The notes under the pieces are model-generated. The model was not told the origin of the DNA. It did not search any database and worked only from the letters and a program-made list of their open reading frames with translations. 64,000 nt of DNA from contig JAFCIZ010000007.1 of NCBI GenBank assembly GCA_017871115.1, positions 62,001-126,000 on the forward strand, in the 5' to 3' direction. The translations under genes and the position numbers were made by a program. The number at the start of each line of letters is the position of its first letter. The stretch's first letter is position 1. Shown piece by piece: positions 1-10,484 of this stretch. The DNA is from Cunninghamella blakesleeana (lineage: Eukaryota; Mucoromycota; Mucoromycetes; Mucorales; Cunninghamellaceae).

Positions 1-80
1 ACTATATTATTACTTGTATCACAATCTATTTCAACGATGGTGCCTTCAGTTTGGCTTGGTGCTGTAGGTATCGTTGACAT
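1..80 (-). CDS. 5' end of a minus-strand gene (partial, unknown product)
   Basis: An ATG at 80-78 on the minus strand opens a frame that stays open to the left edge and begins MSTIPTAPSQTEGTIVEI. A GTAATA near the edge (GATACAA|GTAATA) could be a first-exon donor, so the exon may end just inside the window. The composition is more balanced than the surrounding AT-rich DNA and looks coding. It is divergently oriented to the gene starting at 408. The visible piece is too short to assign a family. Confidence 0.5.
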   Translation of the reverse strand, partial: MSTIPTAPSQTEGTIVEIDCDTSNNI

Positions 81-407
81 CTTTTAATTTTAGATAAAGC
101 AAAAGAAAAAAAATTGTTAAAAAGAAAAGTTGAAATTTTTTTTTTTCTCGCGTTTTTATAAAAAGTCACTGGCTGATTTTAAAATTTTAAAAAATATATA
201 CCTTATTTCTTTTGCTCAATTCCTCTTTTACTCTGTTTGGTAAATTTATATGTCCAATGTTCTATAGTTACACAAAATTACCCAAGCTTCCTTGGCTATT
301 TCTCACCCATATTTTTTTTCTCTTTCTCTCTCTTTTTACTTTACTACATTCTTTTTAATCTCTTTTTTCTTTTTTTCTTTTTTTTTTTTTATTCTTATTT
401 ATTAAAA
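81..407. promoter_or_regulatory. divergent intergenic/promoter region
   Basis: These 327 bases separate two divergent start codons and should hold both promoters. I see long T and A tracts, a TATAAAAAG at about 156, and one CG-rich core, ACGCG on the minus strand at 149-153, which matches the MluI cell-cycle box core of other fungi. A single copy could be chance. No convincing reading frame lies here; the open frame from 237 is low-complexity. Confidence 0.4.
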
Positions 408-2775
408 ATGCTCCCCACAAGAGTATTATATAATAATGATAAAAGTAAATATATAATAAATATATATAAACATTAATACATACATATTTATTATTATTCT
501 TTAACTTTATAATCTGTACCTTTTTTTACAAATTTAATTTTTATTTTATAGAAGAACTTGATCATAATCCGGAAGAAGAACAACATGAAGCACCACCACC
601 ACCATATTCAGCAAGTTCAACTTCAAGTAATATATACCCATCACAATACCATGTAGCCAGTAGATCATCAAACATTGGCCAACCTTATTATAATAACAAT
701 GATAGCACTCTAACACCTCTACTTCAAGGACATAATAAAACGCCAAGTGCACCACCTCTTTCATTGATTGATAATGGAACATATAATAGTAATAATAATA
801 ATGTATATAACGGATCAGTTGGGCCATCAAATAATAACTTTAATCCATCATATAATGATAATGCTTCTAATAGTACACCCTATCCAGCTTATGATATAAT
901 GCCAAGTGCTCCTAATTCTTCAGACTATAACCAAAATGATAATAATTTTAATAATAATGTCTCTTCTCCATCTTTTCCTAATGCAAGTTATCAAGCTATT
1001 CCTCCTTTTCGTATTCAGGTACCTGATGCTGATATTCATAATGAAAATGAATCCAATGTTCAACAACAACAGCAGCAACAGCAGCAACAACAGCAGCAAC
1101 AACAGCAGCAACAACAGCAGCAACAACAGCAACAACAACAGCAACAGCAACAGCAACAGCAATCACAAACTATTAAAAACCAAGCGCCCAATAATGCTTT
1201 TATCAGCTCTCTCTCTTCATTTTTTAAAAATATAAAATCGAAAGGGAAAAACCAATATATTCGAATTAATAATAATGATTGTAATAGAAATAATGATATG
1301 AATAATACTACCAATTACAATGCTTGTAATCATGGTTCTTCCAACATATATATTCAAAATAATGATGGCTCAAACAAGAAAAAACAAAGAAAAGCATGGA
1401 TAATTGTTTTGCTCTTTATCATATTTGTGATTTTTTTAGCTGCTACTGATGATTCTGATTCCAGTGACCATAAAAAACCTATTAGTTCACGACCTTCACC
1501 ACCTTATCCTTCGTCAACATCATCATCTACAAATCCATTACCAACTGATTCACCATGGCCATCCATTCCAAATTTAGATTTAGCTATTCAGAATCCTCAC
1601 CCATTATCTGTTTTTTATAATAGTACAAAGCCTATTTCTGATTACCCTCCCTCTCAATTAAGCACGCTTTCTTTGGATTTTGATATATTTACTGGTAGTA
1701 TTTATGTTATATCTACGGATGAACCAATCTCTTGGCTTTCTTATGTCACCAAAGAGCAACAAAATGAAAATTATAGAGCAAAAATAAGTACAATCAACGA
1801 TAAGGATGGAACTCAAAACTTAGCTATTCACTTTGATGGATCCTCCTCTTCGTCTTATAAAGATCTTATTTTTGTATTACATTTATGCCAGCATGATCAA
1901 ACATATACTAAATTGAAATTAACATCCCATTCAATGAAGATAGAAGTAAACGTTAATCAACAAAGCCTTAATTTACATTGGAAAGGCGATTTACAAAAAT
2001 TTCCTTTGATGACTGCATGGCAAGGTAAAGATCTTTCTATCCAATATTATACCAGTTTGTCTCAACTTATTATACCACCTTTAACGGCAAGTGAAAGTAT
2101 TCGAATTGAAAGTAATTCTTCTATCACTAGCTTAAAAATCAACCAACCTATAGTGGCTAAAGATACAATTGCATTATCCACAGGAACAGGCGCGATAGAA
2201 ATATATACTTTTCAATTTGAAGCAGATATAATTCTATTATCTACAGTGAAAGGAAGTATTAGATCGCCTACTATTACACCAAGAAAAAAGTGTTACATTA
2301 AATCTACTACTGGTGAAATTACTGCTACATTGCTACCTTTAGTTACTGATATTTATAAAAATGGTATACATGACTTATATGTTACAACAAAAACTGGAAA
2401 CATTCGTCTTAATGCTTTGACTTTTATTAAAAATTCATACATTGAAACTTCTACTGGAAGTTCTACTGTTCATTTTGTAAGCATATATATTAGTAAAAAG
2501 AAAAAAAGAAAAAGAAAGTATATGTATATAACTATACCACTATACATTTCATTAATTAATTTCTATATTTGTTTACATAGAAACGATCATTTAACGGTGC
2601 TTTTAATCTTCAATCAGCCATAGGTGATACTAAAGTAGAAGATATAGATAATCAAATTGAATGGGATATAAAAAGTGACAATTATAAAGTAGGTAGAAGG
2701 GGGAAATCATCAAGTGGAAACGAAATCATTTTAAAATCTTATTCTGGTAACAGTAAATTAATTTTTGATCAATAG
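408..2775 (+). CDS. Single-pass membrane protein with PPPPY motif, long polyQ and DUF4097-like repeat region
   Basis: I join 408-444, 552-2476 and 2581-2775, giving about 718 aa. The first intron (GTAAAT..TATAG) falls in phase 1 and restores MLPTRVLYNNDKKELDHN; the second (GTAAGC..ACATAG) is phase 0 and replaces a lysine-rich read-through. The N-terminal half is Asn/Ser/Pro-rich with APPPPYSAS (a PPxY WW-domain ligand) and about 33 glutamines near residues 182-216. One hydrophobic segment near 296-316 follows KKKQRK, suggesting a single-pass protein with its N-terminus in the cytosol. The C-terminal part (about 520-718) repeats short units such as STGTGAIEI, STVKGSI, TTKTGNIRL and TSTGSSTVHF, the ladder typical of DUF4097-type putative adhesins (beta-solenoid). 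Function unknown. It may be a surface protein whose cytosolic tail recruits a WW-domain ubiquitin ligase. Confidence 0.8.
1060..1162 (+). repeat. coding CAA/CAG polyglutamine tract
   Basis: A run of mixed CAA and CAG codons encodes about 33 consecutive glutamines within the membrane protein at 408-2775. Mixed codons reduce slippage compared with pure CAG, but the length should still vary between strains. Antisense frames through it read as polyleucine or polycysteine and are shadows. Confidence 0.95.
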
Positions 2776-3320
2776 TTTCCATTTATTTATGCGTTTTTAT
2801 ATTATTTTGTTATAATCATCTCTCTATTTGTTTGCTTTCCTTTTTTTTTTTCTTTTTTCTTTTTTTTAAAAAACCGACATATTTTATTTTATTTTATTTT
2901 ATAAAATATTAATAAATCAAAATTCTATTCTGAAATTCAATATTGTGTATTCTCCATTTTATTAAAATAATAAAAAAAATCTTAAAACTATGCACTTGAT
3001 AAATTTATGTAGATTTCTTTTATTTAAAAGTTATAATTAGTACCAAATAATAATAATATCAATAGCTAATATAAATTGCTTTTTAAATGAACACAGAAAA
3101 GAAATTTAGCTATATTTTTATAGAAATAGTATTGGTCATATAATTGATTTGCACAGAAAAAAAATAAGGCTGTGTTTAATTTTCTTTTTAAAGAATTTAT
3201 TTTTTAAAAAATTTTAATTTTCCTCTCTTCCTTTTTTTTTCTCATTTTTTTATCAATAATTTTTTTTTTTAATTATTCAATCAAATACAATCTTACAGCA
3301 ATAATAATAAATAAAAAGGA
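2776..3320. other. intergenic, no gene seen
   Basis: AT-rich spacer between two same-strand genes. It holds T-runs, an (ATTTT)n stretch near 2880-2905 and AATAAA-like polyadenylation candidates for the upstream gene. No conserved open frame was found. Confidence 0.6.
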
Positions 3321-3341
3321 ATGCGATGTCTTTGTGGATAA
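3321..3341 (+). promoter_or_regulatory. overlapping mini-uORF at the O-FucT-like start
   Basis: ATG at 3321 reads six codons to TAA at 3339-3341 and overlaps the main start at 3326 in another frame. Ribosomes must leak past it, or start two codons later, to make the enzyme. It may be incidental. Confidence 0.35.
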
Positions 3342-4930
3342 AACAACCTAGAAGAAGACTACTTTTAGTGGTTGCTTTTTTAATAATAGTATTGCTATTC
3401 TTCTTTTTACATACAACTGAATTAATAACCTCCACTTCCTTAAATAATCCAAAGCAAGATCAACAACAACAGCAACATAAACCATCAACAAAAGAGACTT
3501 TAGAAAAAGAAAAAAAAATTATTCCAGTTGACTTTCCTGATCCCTTTAAATTTCATACACCAACCAAAGGAGAAAAATACATCACTTATTTACCGCACTC
3601 TGGGTTCCACAACCAACGCATTGAATTAGAAAATGCTTTACTATTAGCTTATTACTTGAATCGTACGTTGTTATTACCTGATGTTTTTCTAGGTAATCCA
3701 GCAATGCCTTGGTTACGTTTTGACAAGATGTATGAACGAATATTATTACAAACTAAACGAGGTTTAGATCATTGTCCTACTATTGAAGACGGCGCACCTT
3801 ATCCAATGGAATGCTTAAATTATCATCGTTGGACTCAAGTGCCTTGGACTTTCTTTTATGATATCAAACCTTTATTAGAAAAAGTCAAAATTGTTTTACG
3901 TCCTGATCTTAGTGTAGAATGGATACAACAAAACTTACATGTACAAAAAAAGGATATTCAGTTTATGAAAGATAATTCACCTTATGAATTTCGCGTTTAT
4001 GATCATATGGAATCAAAAACTCCTTTATCCAAATTTATTCATCGATATGATTTATCTACTTTGGAAGCTATTAAAAAACCTGTTTTACATTTTGGTTCTG
4101 TTTTTGGTACTCACCGTATTTTGGCACAACAGCCAGATCATTTGAAATGGTTAAAAACCATTAAAACACATTTGATTTTTAATAATCCAGCTTTAGTTGA
4201 CCCAGCATTAAAAGCCGTTCAACAATTAGGAGGGATTGGCCAATATGTAGGGCTTCATTTACGTGTTGGGGATGGGATATTTAAATTAAGATCTACTATT
4301 AATATCGACAATATTTATCATCAATTAGTTGATCAATTTACAGATTTAACTTTGGCACAATTGCAACAATTGGATCTTCAACATGATGACGATCAAAAGG
4401 AACGAACAGACTATGAAGTGAAAAATTTACGTAAAGTAAGCGATATTTCATCGGGTGCGCCTTTAACTTTGAATCACCCTTCTCAAGATATGTCCCAAGT
4501 GATTAGTCGTTCACCACCTGCTACATTAGCCTCTCATTTAAAATGTCGACAATTTAACAATAATAACAAGGAGTTTCCTGGTATAGATACAACTCGATTT
4601 AGTAAGACGGTTATTTATATAGCAACTGATGCACCTAATCCAAAAAAGAATCCTTTATTTAAAAAAATATATGATACATTTCCTTGTGTATTTGATTTAT
4701 CAGATTTTGGATTTGTTTTTGAAGAGCTTGACCAAATATATGTAGAGCATGAAAAAGTAAAATTGGATAGTTATTTAATTCCTATGTTAGATGCAATTAT
4801 CTCTGCTCATGGTCATTCCTTTTTTGGTACAAATGATAGTACTTTTACTAGTTATATTGAACGACAATTACATCCTGTTTATACCCAAAAAGATGTGATT
4901 CTTCGCGGCCCTCCTGCCATTTATAAATAG
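3326..4930 (+). CDS. GDP-fucose protein O-fucosyltransferase-like type II membrane protein
   Basis: A single exon encodes 534 aa. A short basic cytosolic head (KQPRRR) precedes a hydrophobic signal anchor at about residues 11-30, the type II topology of Golgi glycosyltransferases. The catalytic region carries the O-FucT family signatures: SGFHNQRIELENALLLAYYL followed by NRTLLLPDVFLG (residues about 92-122), GLHLRVGDG near 310 (conserved Arg), and a C-terminal block with IYIATDAPNP and HSFFGTNDSTFTSYIERQL. By family it would transfer a sugar, probably fucose, from a nucleotide sugar to proteins in the secretory pathway; the acceptor is unknown. The ATG at 3326 is chosen because the nearer upstream ATG at 3321 is out of frame and stops after six codons. 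Confidence 0.85.
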   Translation: MSLWIKQPRRRLLLVVAFLIIVLLFFFLHTTELITSTSLNNPKQDQQQQQHKPSTKETLEKEKKIIPVDFPDPFKFHTPTKGEKYITYLPHSGFHNQRIELENALLLAYYLNRTLLLPDVFLGNPAMPWLRFDKMYERILLQTKRGLDHCPTIEDGAPYPMECLNYHRWTQVPWTFFYDIKPLLEKVKIVLRPDLSVEWIQQNLHVQKKDIQFMKDNSPYEFRVYDHMESKTPLSKFIHRYDLSTLEAIKKPVLHFGSVFGTHRILAQQPDHLKWLKTIKTHLIFNNPALVDPALKAVQQLGGIGQYVGLHLRVGDGIFKLRSTINIDNIYHQLVDQFTDLTLAQLQQLDLQHDDDQKERTDYEVKNLRKVSDISSGAPLTLNHPSQDMSQVISRSPPATLASHLKCRQFNNNNKEFPGIDTTRFSKTVIYIATDAPNPKKNPLFKKIYDTFPCVFDLSDFGFVFEELDQIYVEHEKVKLDSYLIPMLDAIISAHGHSFFGTNDSTFTSYIERQLHPVYTQKDVILRGPPAIYK

Positions 4931-5225
4931 TCATATATATATTTATTTATTATTGATTGATGGATTGATTGATTGTTATTATTATTGTTATTATTCAATA
5001 TTAAAATAAAATAATTTTTTTTTTAGAATAGAATATCATTATTATTATTATTTCCAAAGGGAGATAAAATATAAAACATTAGGAAAACAATAAATAATAC
5101 ATAAAAGTAATAATAATAATAATGTCAATTAAAAATTATAAAGATGGAAAAAAAGAAAAAAGAAAAGTGTATTAAAAACGATATTATTAAAATAGATTAT
5201 ATATATATATATATAGAAAAAGACA

Positions 5226-5905
5226 TTAAAAAGTAAAAGAATTCTGATCTCCTTTTCTTAATTTTGAGTTTAAAGAAGGTAATTTATAGTTAATGCTCGT
5301 TTTTCTACGGCGAAGTCGAGATCGATTTTCATCTTGAAGATCAGAATCATTTTGCCGATTAGTTTCAAGGGAATTCATTGGAGATTCGGATAGTGATTGA
5401 GAAAAAGAATGACGAAAGGAATGTATAACATAGCTAGAGTTAGATGAAGAAGTGAAATGGTTTGGTGATGGTGGCGATTCTGACATGGGCAAATCAATAT
5501 AACGACGATCATCATCATTATCACTATCTTCATCATTATCATTAAAAAATAAATCCTTTTGAAAAACACTATTTACTTTATAAAATGAATTATTTATATT
5601 CATTGGTACTTGATTAGGTTGATAAGGATTGGTTAAACTAGATTCATCCATATTACCATGTATTGTTTCCTTGTTTTGTTTTTCTAAATAATCTGTAGGA
5701 GAAGAAGGCTGTTGTTGTTGATAGTCATTTTGTAAAGACGAAGAAGAAGAAGAAGGTAGTGTTGGTGTGGGATCTTCATTTTCAAATACAGTATTTAATA
5801 TTGATATGTTCTTTCCTTTAAAATTTTTAAAAGCCGTCGTTGATTTTTTATGTAGAGGTATATCTTTTGAATGGTGTAATGGTAAATTACTACTATTACT
5901 ATTAC

Positions 5906-5939
<34 letters not shown>

Positions 5940-6197
5940 GGATGAAGTAGAAATTTCCAAAGAGTTTATTATTCTCGATGACGATGTAGTGACTATATCC
6001 TGTTCTGATTTTTCTTGACCAAAATAATTTATTTCAAGTTTACCTATTAAAGCTTTCCTTAATAATTCTTGTAATTGGCGATTTTTGATAGCTAGTTGCT
6101 CATTTTCATAAGCTAATTTACGATTAACTTCTTTATAATGATTAACAACTGCACATATTTCATTGTACCATTCATGCCACTTTGATCGTTTACCCAT
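5226..6197 (-). CDS. SGO1: Shugoshin (centromeric cohesin protector)
   Basis: A single exon encodes 323 aa. The N-terminal 60 residues form a coiled coil (HYKEVNRKLAYENEQLAIKN then RQLQELLRKAL), matching the shugoshin N-terminal dimerisation/PP2A-binding helix. The C-terminus holds the diagnostic basic shugoshin motif RRRKTSINYKLPSLNSKL at about residues 296-313, which in known shugoshins binds phosphorylated histone H2A. The middle is disordered with poly-Asn, poly-Ser and an acidic DNDEDSDNDDD patch. In known systems shugoshin recruits PP2A to centromeres to protect cohesin and sense tension. It is shorter than yeast Sgo1 (about 590 aa). It shares a short divergent promoter with the OB-fold gene at 6467. 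Confidence 0.85.
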
Positions 6198-6466
6198 ACG
6201 GAATGGACAATTGTAAAAGCTGAATATATTTATTATTTATTATTTTGATAAAAAGAATAAAAAAAAGCGAAAAAAAGAAAGTGAGAGAGGGAGAAAAAAA
6301 TAAAGTTAAGCATAAAATAGTTTTGCCCGACGCGATTTTAATTTATTTTTTTAAAAAAATTTAAAAAAAAATTTTTGTACAGTACTTTTTCTTTCTCTCT
6401 TTTTAATATTTAAAAAATAAAATAAGAATAGACTTTGTTTATTATAACATACTATTTATTATTATA
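6198..6466. promoter_or_regulatory. shared divergent promoter of shugoshin and the OB-fold gene
   Basis: Only 269 bases separate the two start codons. Apart from A/T tracts, the standout is GCCCGACGCGATTTT at about 6325-6339, containing the ACGCG core (6330-6334) of the MBF/MluI cell-cycle box known from yeasts. A G1/S-type element would suit a mitotic/meiotic cohesin protector and a putative DNA-repair protein, but this is inferred from one motif copy. Confidence 0.4.
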
Positions 6467-7177
6467 ATGTCGTTCGAAGAATCAATTAATTATTTACAGA
6501 AAGAATTGATCTTACAATATAAAAAAAATAAACTGTTTTTAAAAACATACTCTTTTGCAACAAAAATACCATGGTAGTATAATAACTGTAAATATATATA
6601 TAACTATATATATTTGAATATAGAGTACATTGAAATAAAAAATATATAAAATAAAATACCATATATAAAAATATATGCTAACCAACAACTGATCAACTAA
6701 TCGACTACCATTATTTTTTAGGTCCTGGGTAGCAGTTAATGTAGCAAAACTCATGGAACTCTATCCAACTGGTATAACAAATATGATTGTTTTAACTGAA
6801 TTAGAAAAAAAGGTACCTTAATAAAATATATAAGTGTAAAAGAGATGTCTTTTGTCAATAACCTAAACTAATCCTCATTTGCCTATATATTTTTATGTTT
6901 CTTTTCTATTTATGAAAGTGGGAAAAACACTGTAGAAAAAAAATTAGAAGTAGTAAGTTTAAAAAGATATCAGCATAGGGAGATACATGACTACAAAAAT
7001 ACAAGTATACATATATGCATATATTATATTTTTTCCCTCTTCTGATGCGTCTATATATTATCAGGTATTTATACTGTAGAGCACTTGTACGATACGACTT
7101 TACCGGCTATTAATATTTTACTAGAAGTTCAGGTGGACCAACTTCAGTTAATGCATGATTCAATTTATATCCTTTTT

Positions 7178-7220
<43 letters not shown>

Positions 7221-9945
7221 GGTGTATTACTATCATATTTTATATAAAAAATAATCGTTATCCTTAACTCTTTATTTTTATTTTAATTTAATACGGATAG
7301 CAACTGTCAGAGATGAGAGTTTAAAAGAAATAGATGCTTATTTACATCCTAAATACAATCAATGGATTGACAATTCAATATCTCCTTTAATAACTGATTT
7401 TATGAAAGTAAAATAATTAGAGTACATATTAAAAAAATAAAATAAAAATAGAGATAGGATAGTTGACTAGATTTTTTTTTATATGGTTAGAAACGAAGTT
7501 TTCGATTCATTTGTCCACCACGAATAAATACACTAACGGTACCAAAAAATAAAAACCATGGATCAGCCAAATTATTAAGATCAGATAGCGTTATATGTGT
7601 AGCAACAACTCATGAATTGATGTGGAAATTAACAGAAAAAGATAAAGGATGGATCAAAGAACTTTTTACAGATCGATTTTCAACGGTAATTAGACCTGGA
7701 TCCATGGTAGAACACCCTCAAAAAAAGATTCATAAATTTTGGTTAAAAGTGGTTCATGTAGAATATGAAGAAATCATGGAAGATGGCACTCATACATTAT
7801 CACAACATACGAAAGCAAGGCCTACTTTAATGGATCAATTTTTTGAAAGAAATCTAGATAAGCGCGTTCGATTGGATATATACGTGACAGAGCAACCTTT
7901 TAAAGAAACAACGGAATATGCTTTGATTTCCTTTTTTGATCATCAACTGCCTCTAGCAAAAAGTATTCAACGTGGTGATTTTATTGGTTTATATAACCCT
8001 TTGATCGCTGATCAATTAACACCAAGTCAAGCTTCACAATCTGATTTAGTATTTGAATGTGGTCCTGAAACAGTGCTTTTTTTATTACCTCAAGCAGAAT
8101 ATTATTTAAAAAAAAATCTAGTACTCTCGCAACCTTCCCAAGCCTCTCAAGCAAAAGAAGAAGATGAGGTAGAAGAAACTGATGTTGATTTTTGGCAACC
8201 CAATAATAATAATAATAATAGTAATAATAATAAGCGTGATAATAATATCAACAATAATAAGAATAAGGGAAAGATGAAGATGAACAATCAAAATTATCAA
8301 AAAGAACAGCAACAAGTTGATCAAGAAGAAAATACCTTTTTATACCGTGATGATGAAGGTATTATAGACTGTTCCTATTATATACCAAAACTAAAGGTAC
8401 GACAATTAGAAGCGAGTATGATTAATATAACACTATATGGTAGAGTCATTGCAAAAGCCAATAATAATCCATATCAAAAGAATTTAAAATGGATGGATCG
8501 ATATGCGATCCGCATTGAAGATGAAACTGGTAAAGTAGATATTACTTTATGGGAGCAAACTGGCCGTTATGCTAAGAAAATCCAAATTGGCCAATGTATT
8601 TTAATCACTGGTTTAACAACGACGATTCAACATAAGACAGATAAAGGGGTCACATGGTTTACAAATGGTAGCCATATATGTGGTACTACAATTTATAATG
8701 GTAAATGAAATAAATGAAATAAAATAAAACGTGTAAACAGAAGAGCATTTGATTGTATCATTTTATATTTATTTGATCTAATTCTTTACTCTCTATCTAT
8801 TTTATTTGCATATATATATACATTTTTTTTTTTAAAAAAAAAAAAAAAGTGTCAGAATTAGATTGCTCTCTAGTTAGCACTTGTTTTCGATCATTAACTC
8901 CTTTAAATGATATTCAAGGAGAAGGTAATTGGCATACTGAAGCAATGGTTGTAGGATGGGAAATACATACTTTTGACCCTGTGGAGCCAATTAAAAACGC
9001 CTCTAGTAATGTTGATCCTCGCATATGTATAAGTGATTATATTGTTACTTTGGCACGTAAGTCCTTTTAAAGAAGAAAAAGAAATGGGTATATATAAATA
9101 TAATAATAAAATTAGCATAAAACATTTAATTATTTTTTGCTTTAAAAATAAAAATAGATAATGATTGTTTATTACCAATAAATGAAGATTTTAAATGTAA
9201 CTATTGCAGTAAAGAACGACAAGAAAAAGCAACCGTTTATATTTATAGACCAAGGCAAAAATTAGGAACCAATATATCGAATCAACAAGGATGGATTGAA
9301 TGGCGTTTAGATAATGGGTTTGGAATTCTAAATGTATATGGATTTGAAATGGTAAAAATAAAAATAATAAAAAGGATCTATAATAGGAAAGTCACACGTG
9401 TATAACTTTAATTACCTTTTTTGTTTTTTTTTTTTGATATATATATATATTCATTGGGGGTTAATATATAAATATCTTTGTAAAACATCAATCCTTGATT
9501 AATAGCCATTCTTAAATTGTGTAGCTGAACAATTTAAAGCCTTATCAAACGAGACTCAAATTAAATTATTAAATCAAGTTATTGGCCAACGATATCTTTT
9601 TTCATTATCCTGTATTGTAAGTCTATTATTAAAATATTTCTAAAAAAATATATATATCTTGATTTGAAAAAAAAAAATAAAAAAAAATAAAGTAATGGAA
9701 CTCGATGTAACACACATGAAAAACCCAGATTACATACAATTTAAAAAATATCTATATTATTGTATTTTTCTATACATTTATTTTCTAATTGATTAATATT
9801 AATATTATTATTGTTATTATTATTACTGTTACTATTATTTATTTAATAGAGTTCTCGTGGGTACCATATAGATAAATGTATTCCTTATAAACCAAACATG
9901 AATGAATATTTCAAACTTTTATATGAGATTCTTACTCCTGAATAA
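6467..9945 (+). CDS. Multi-OB-fold ssDNA-binding-like protein (RPA1/SHLD2-like)
   Basis: Hand model: 6467-6573, 6722-6812, 6919-6952, 7065-7146, 7311-7407, 7491-8700, 8850-9056, 9158-9351, 9506-9616, 9850-9945; all phases agree, about 742 aa. Exons 3-5 are weakly supported, and exon 7 may instead begin at 8856. Exon 6 is the core: KLLRSDSVICVATTHELMWK, a beta-rich block with KFWLKVVHVEYEEIM, an acidic/poly-Asn linker, then a clear OB fold (ASMINITLYGRVIAK, DRYAIRIEDETGKVDITLWE, IQIGQCILITG) like RPA1 DBD-B. A third beta-rich block carries one CNYC knuckle, recalling the zinc ribbon of RPA1 DBD-C. The three-OB layout with a long N-terminus also resembles SHLD2 of shieldin. Likely a nuclear ssDNA-binding repair or telomere protein; exact family unproven. 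Confidence 0.6.
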
Positions 9946-10484
9946 GTCCTGTCAAAAGGTAAAAGATAAAGATCAAAAAATAATAAGGATATTTAGAGAT
10001 GTGATATTTTAATAATTATGTATTAAATCAAACTTTTTTTATTTTATATACATTTTTTTTTTTTTTTTTTATATATAGAAAAATCAATAGGTCATGAATT
10101 CTATATAGAATATAAATTGAATAAAAATAAACATATCATCCTCTGATTTAATATATTAAAAAAGTTAATTCCCACCTGGAAATATAATGGACTTTGAAAT
10201 TATATTTATATATTTTTACAACAAAGTGTCACCAAGATGTTTATTAAATAATAAAGCTTTCCTTTTTTCCTTATATACTTTTTTTTTACACTCCTATTTA
10301 TCCAAATAAAAAAAATTAAACTTTTTTTTAAATTGGCCATCTTTTATTTAAATTCTCTTTTTCTTTTTCTTTTCATAACCTCTTTTTTCTTCTTTAATTC
10401 AACCTTTCTGTATTCCCTTTTTTTTTATACACACACACACACACACTCCATCCCCTTACTTTCCTTTAACTCATTACATTCATT
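9946..10484. other. intergenic with pyrimidine-rich promoter
   Basis: The left part is AT-rich 3' flank of the OB-fold gene. The right part is a C/T-rich upstream region for the Kre9-like gene, with an ATTGGCC (inverted CCAAT) at 10332-10338, T-runs and a (CA)n tract at about 10431-10446. No separate gene seen. Confidence 0.5.

Noticed and set aside
237..476. Open frame encoding a Phe/Leu-rich peptide
   Set aside because: It is T-rich low complexity. Its 3' part overlaps, in another frame, the first exon (408-444) that splices in phase to the next gene.
920..1314. Minus-strand polyleucine and polycysteine frames
   Set aside because: They are antisense shadows of the CAA/CAG polyglutamine tract of the gene at 408-2775.
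7490..7600. Minus-strand peptide reading LADPWFLFFGTVSVFIRGGQ
   Set aside because: It looked like the tail of a small membrane protein. But the plus strand here is an in-phase exon of the OB-fold gene (KRSFRFICPPRINTLTVPKN), preceded by a good acceptor, so the minus frame is a shadow.
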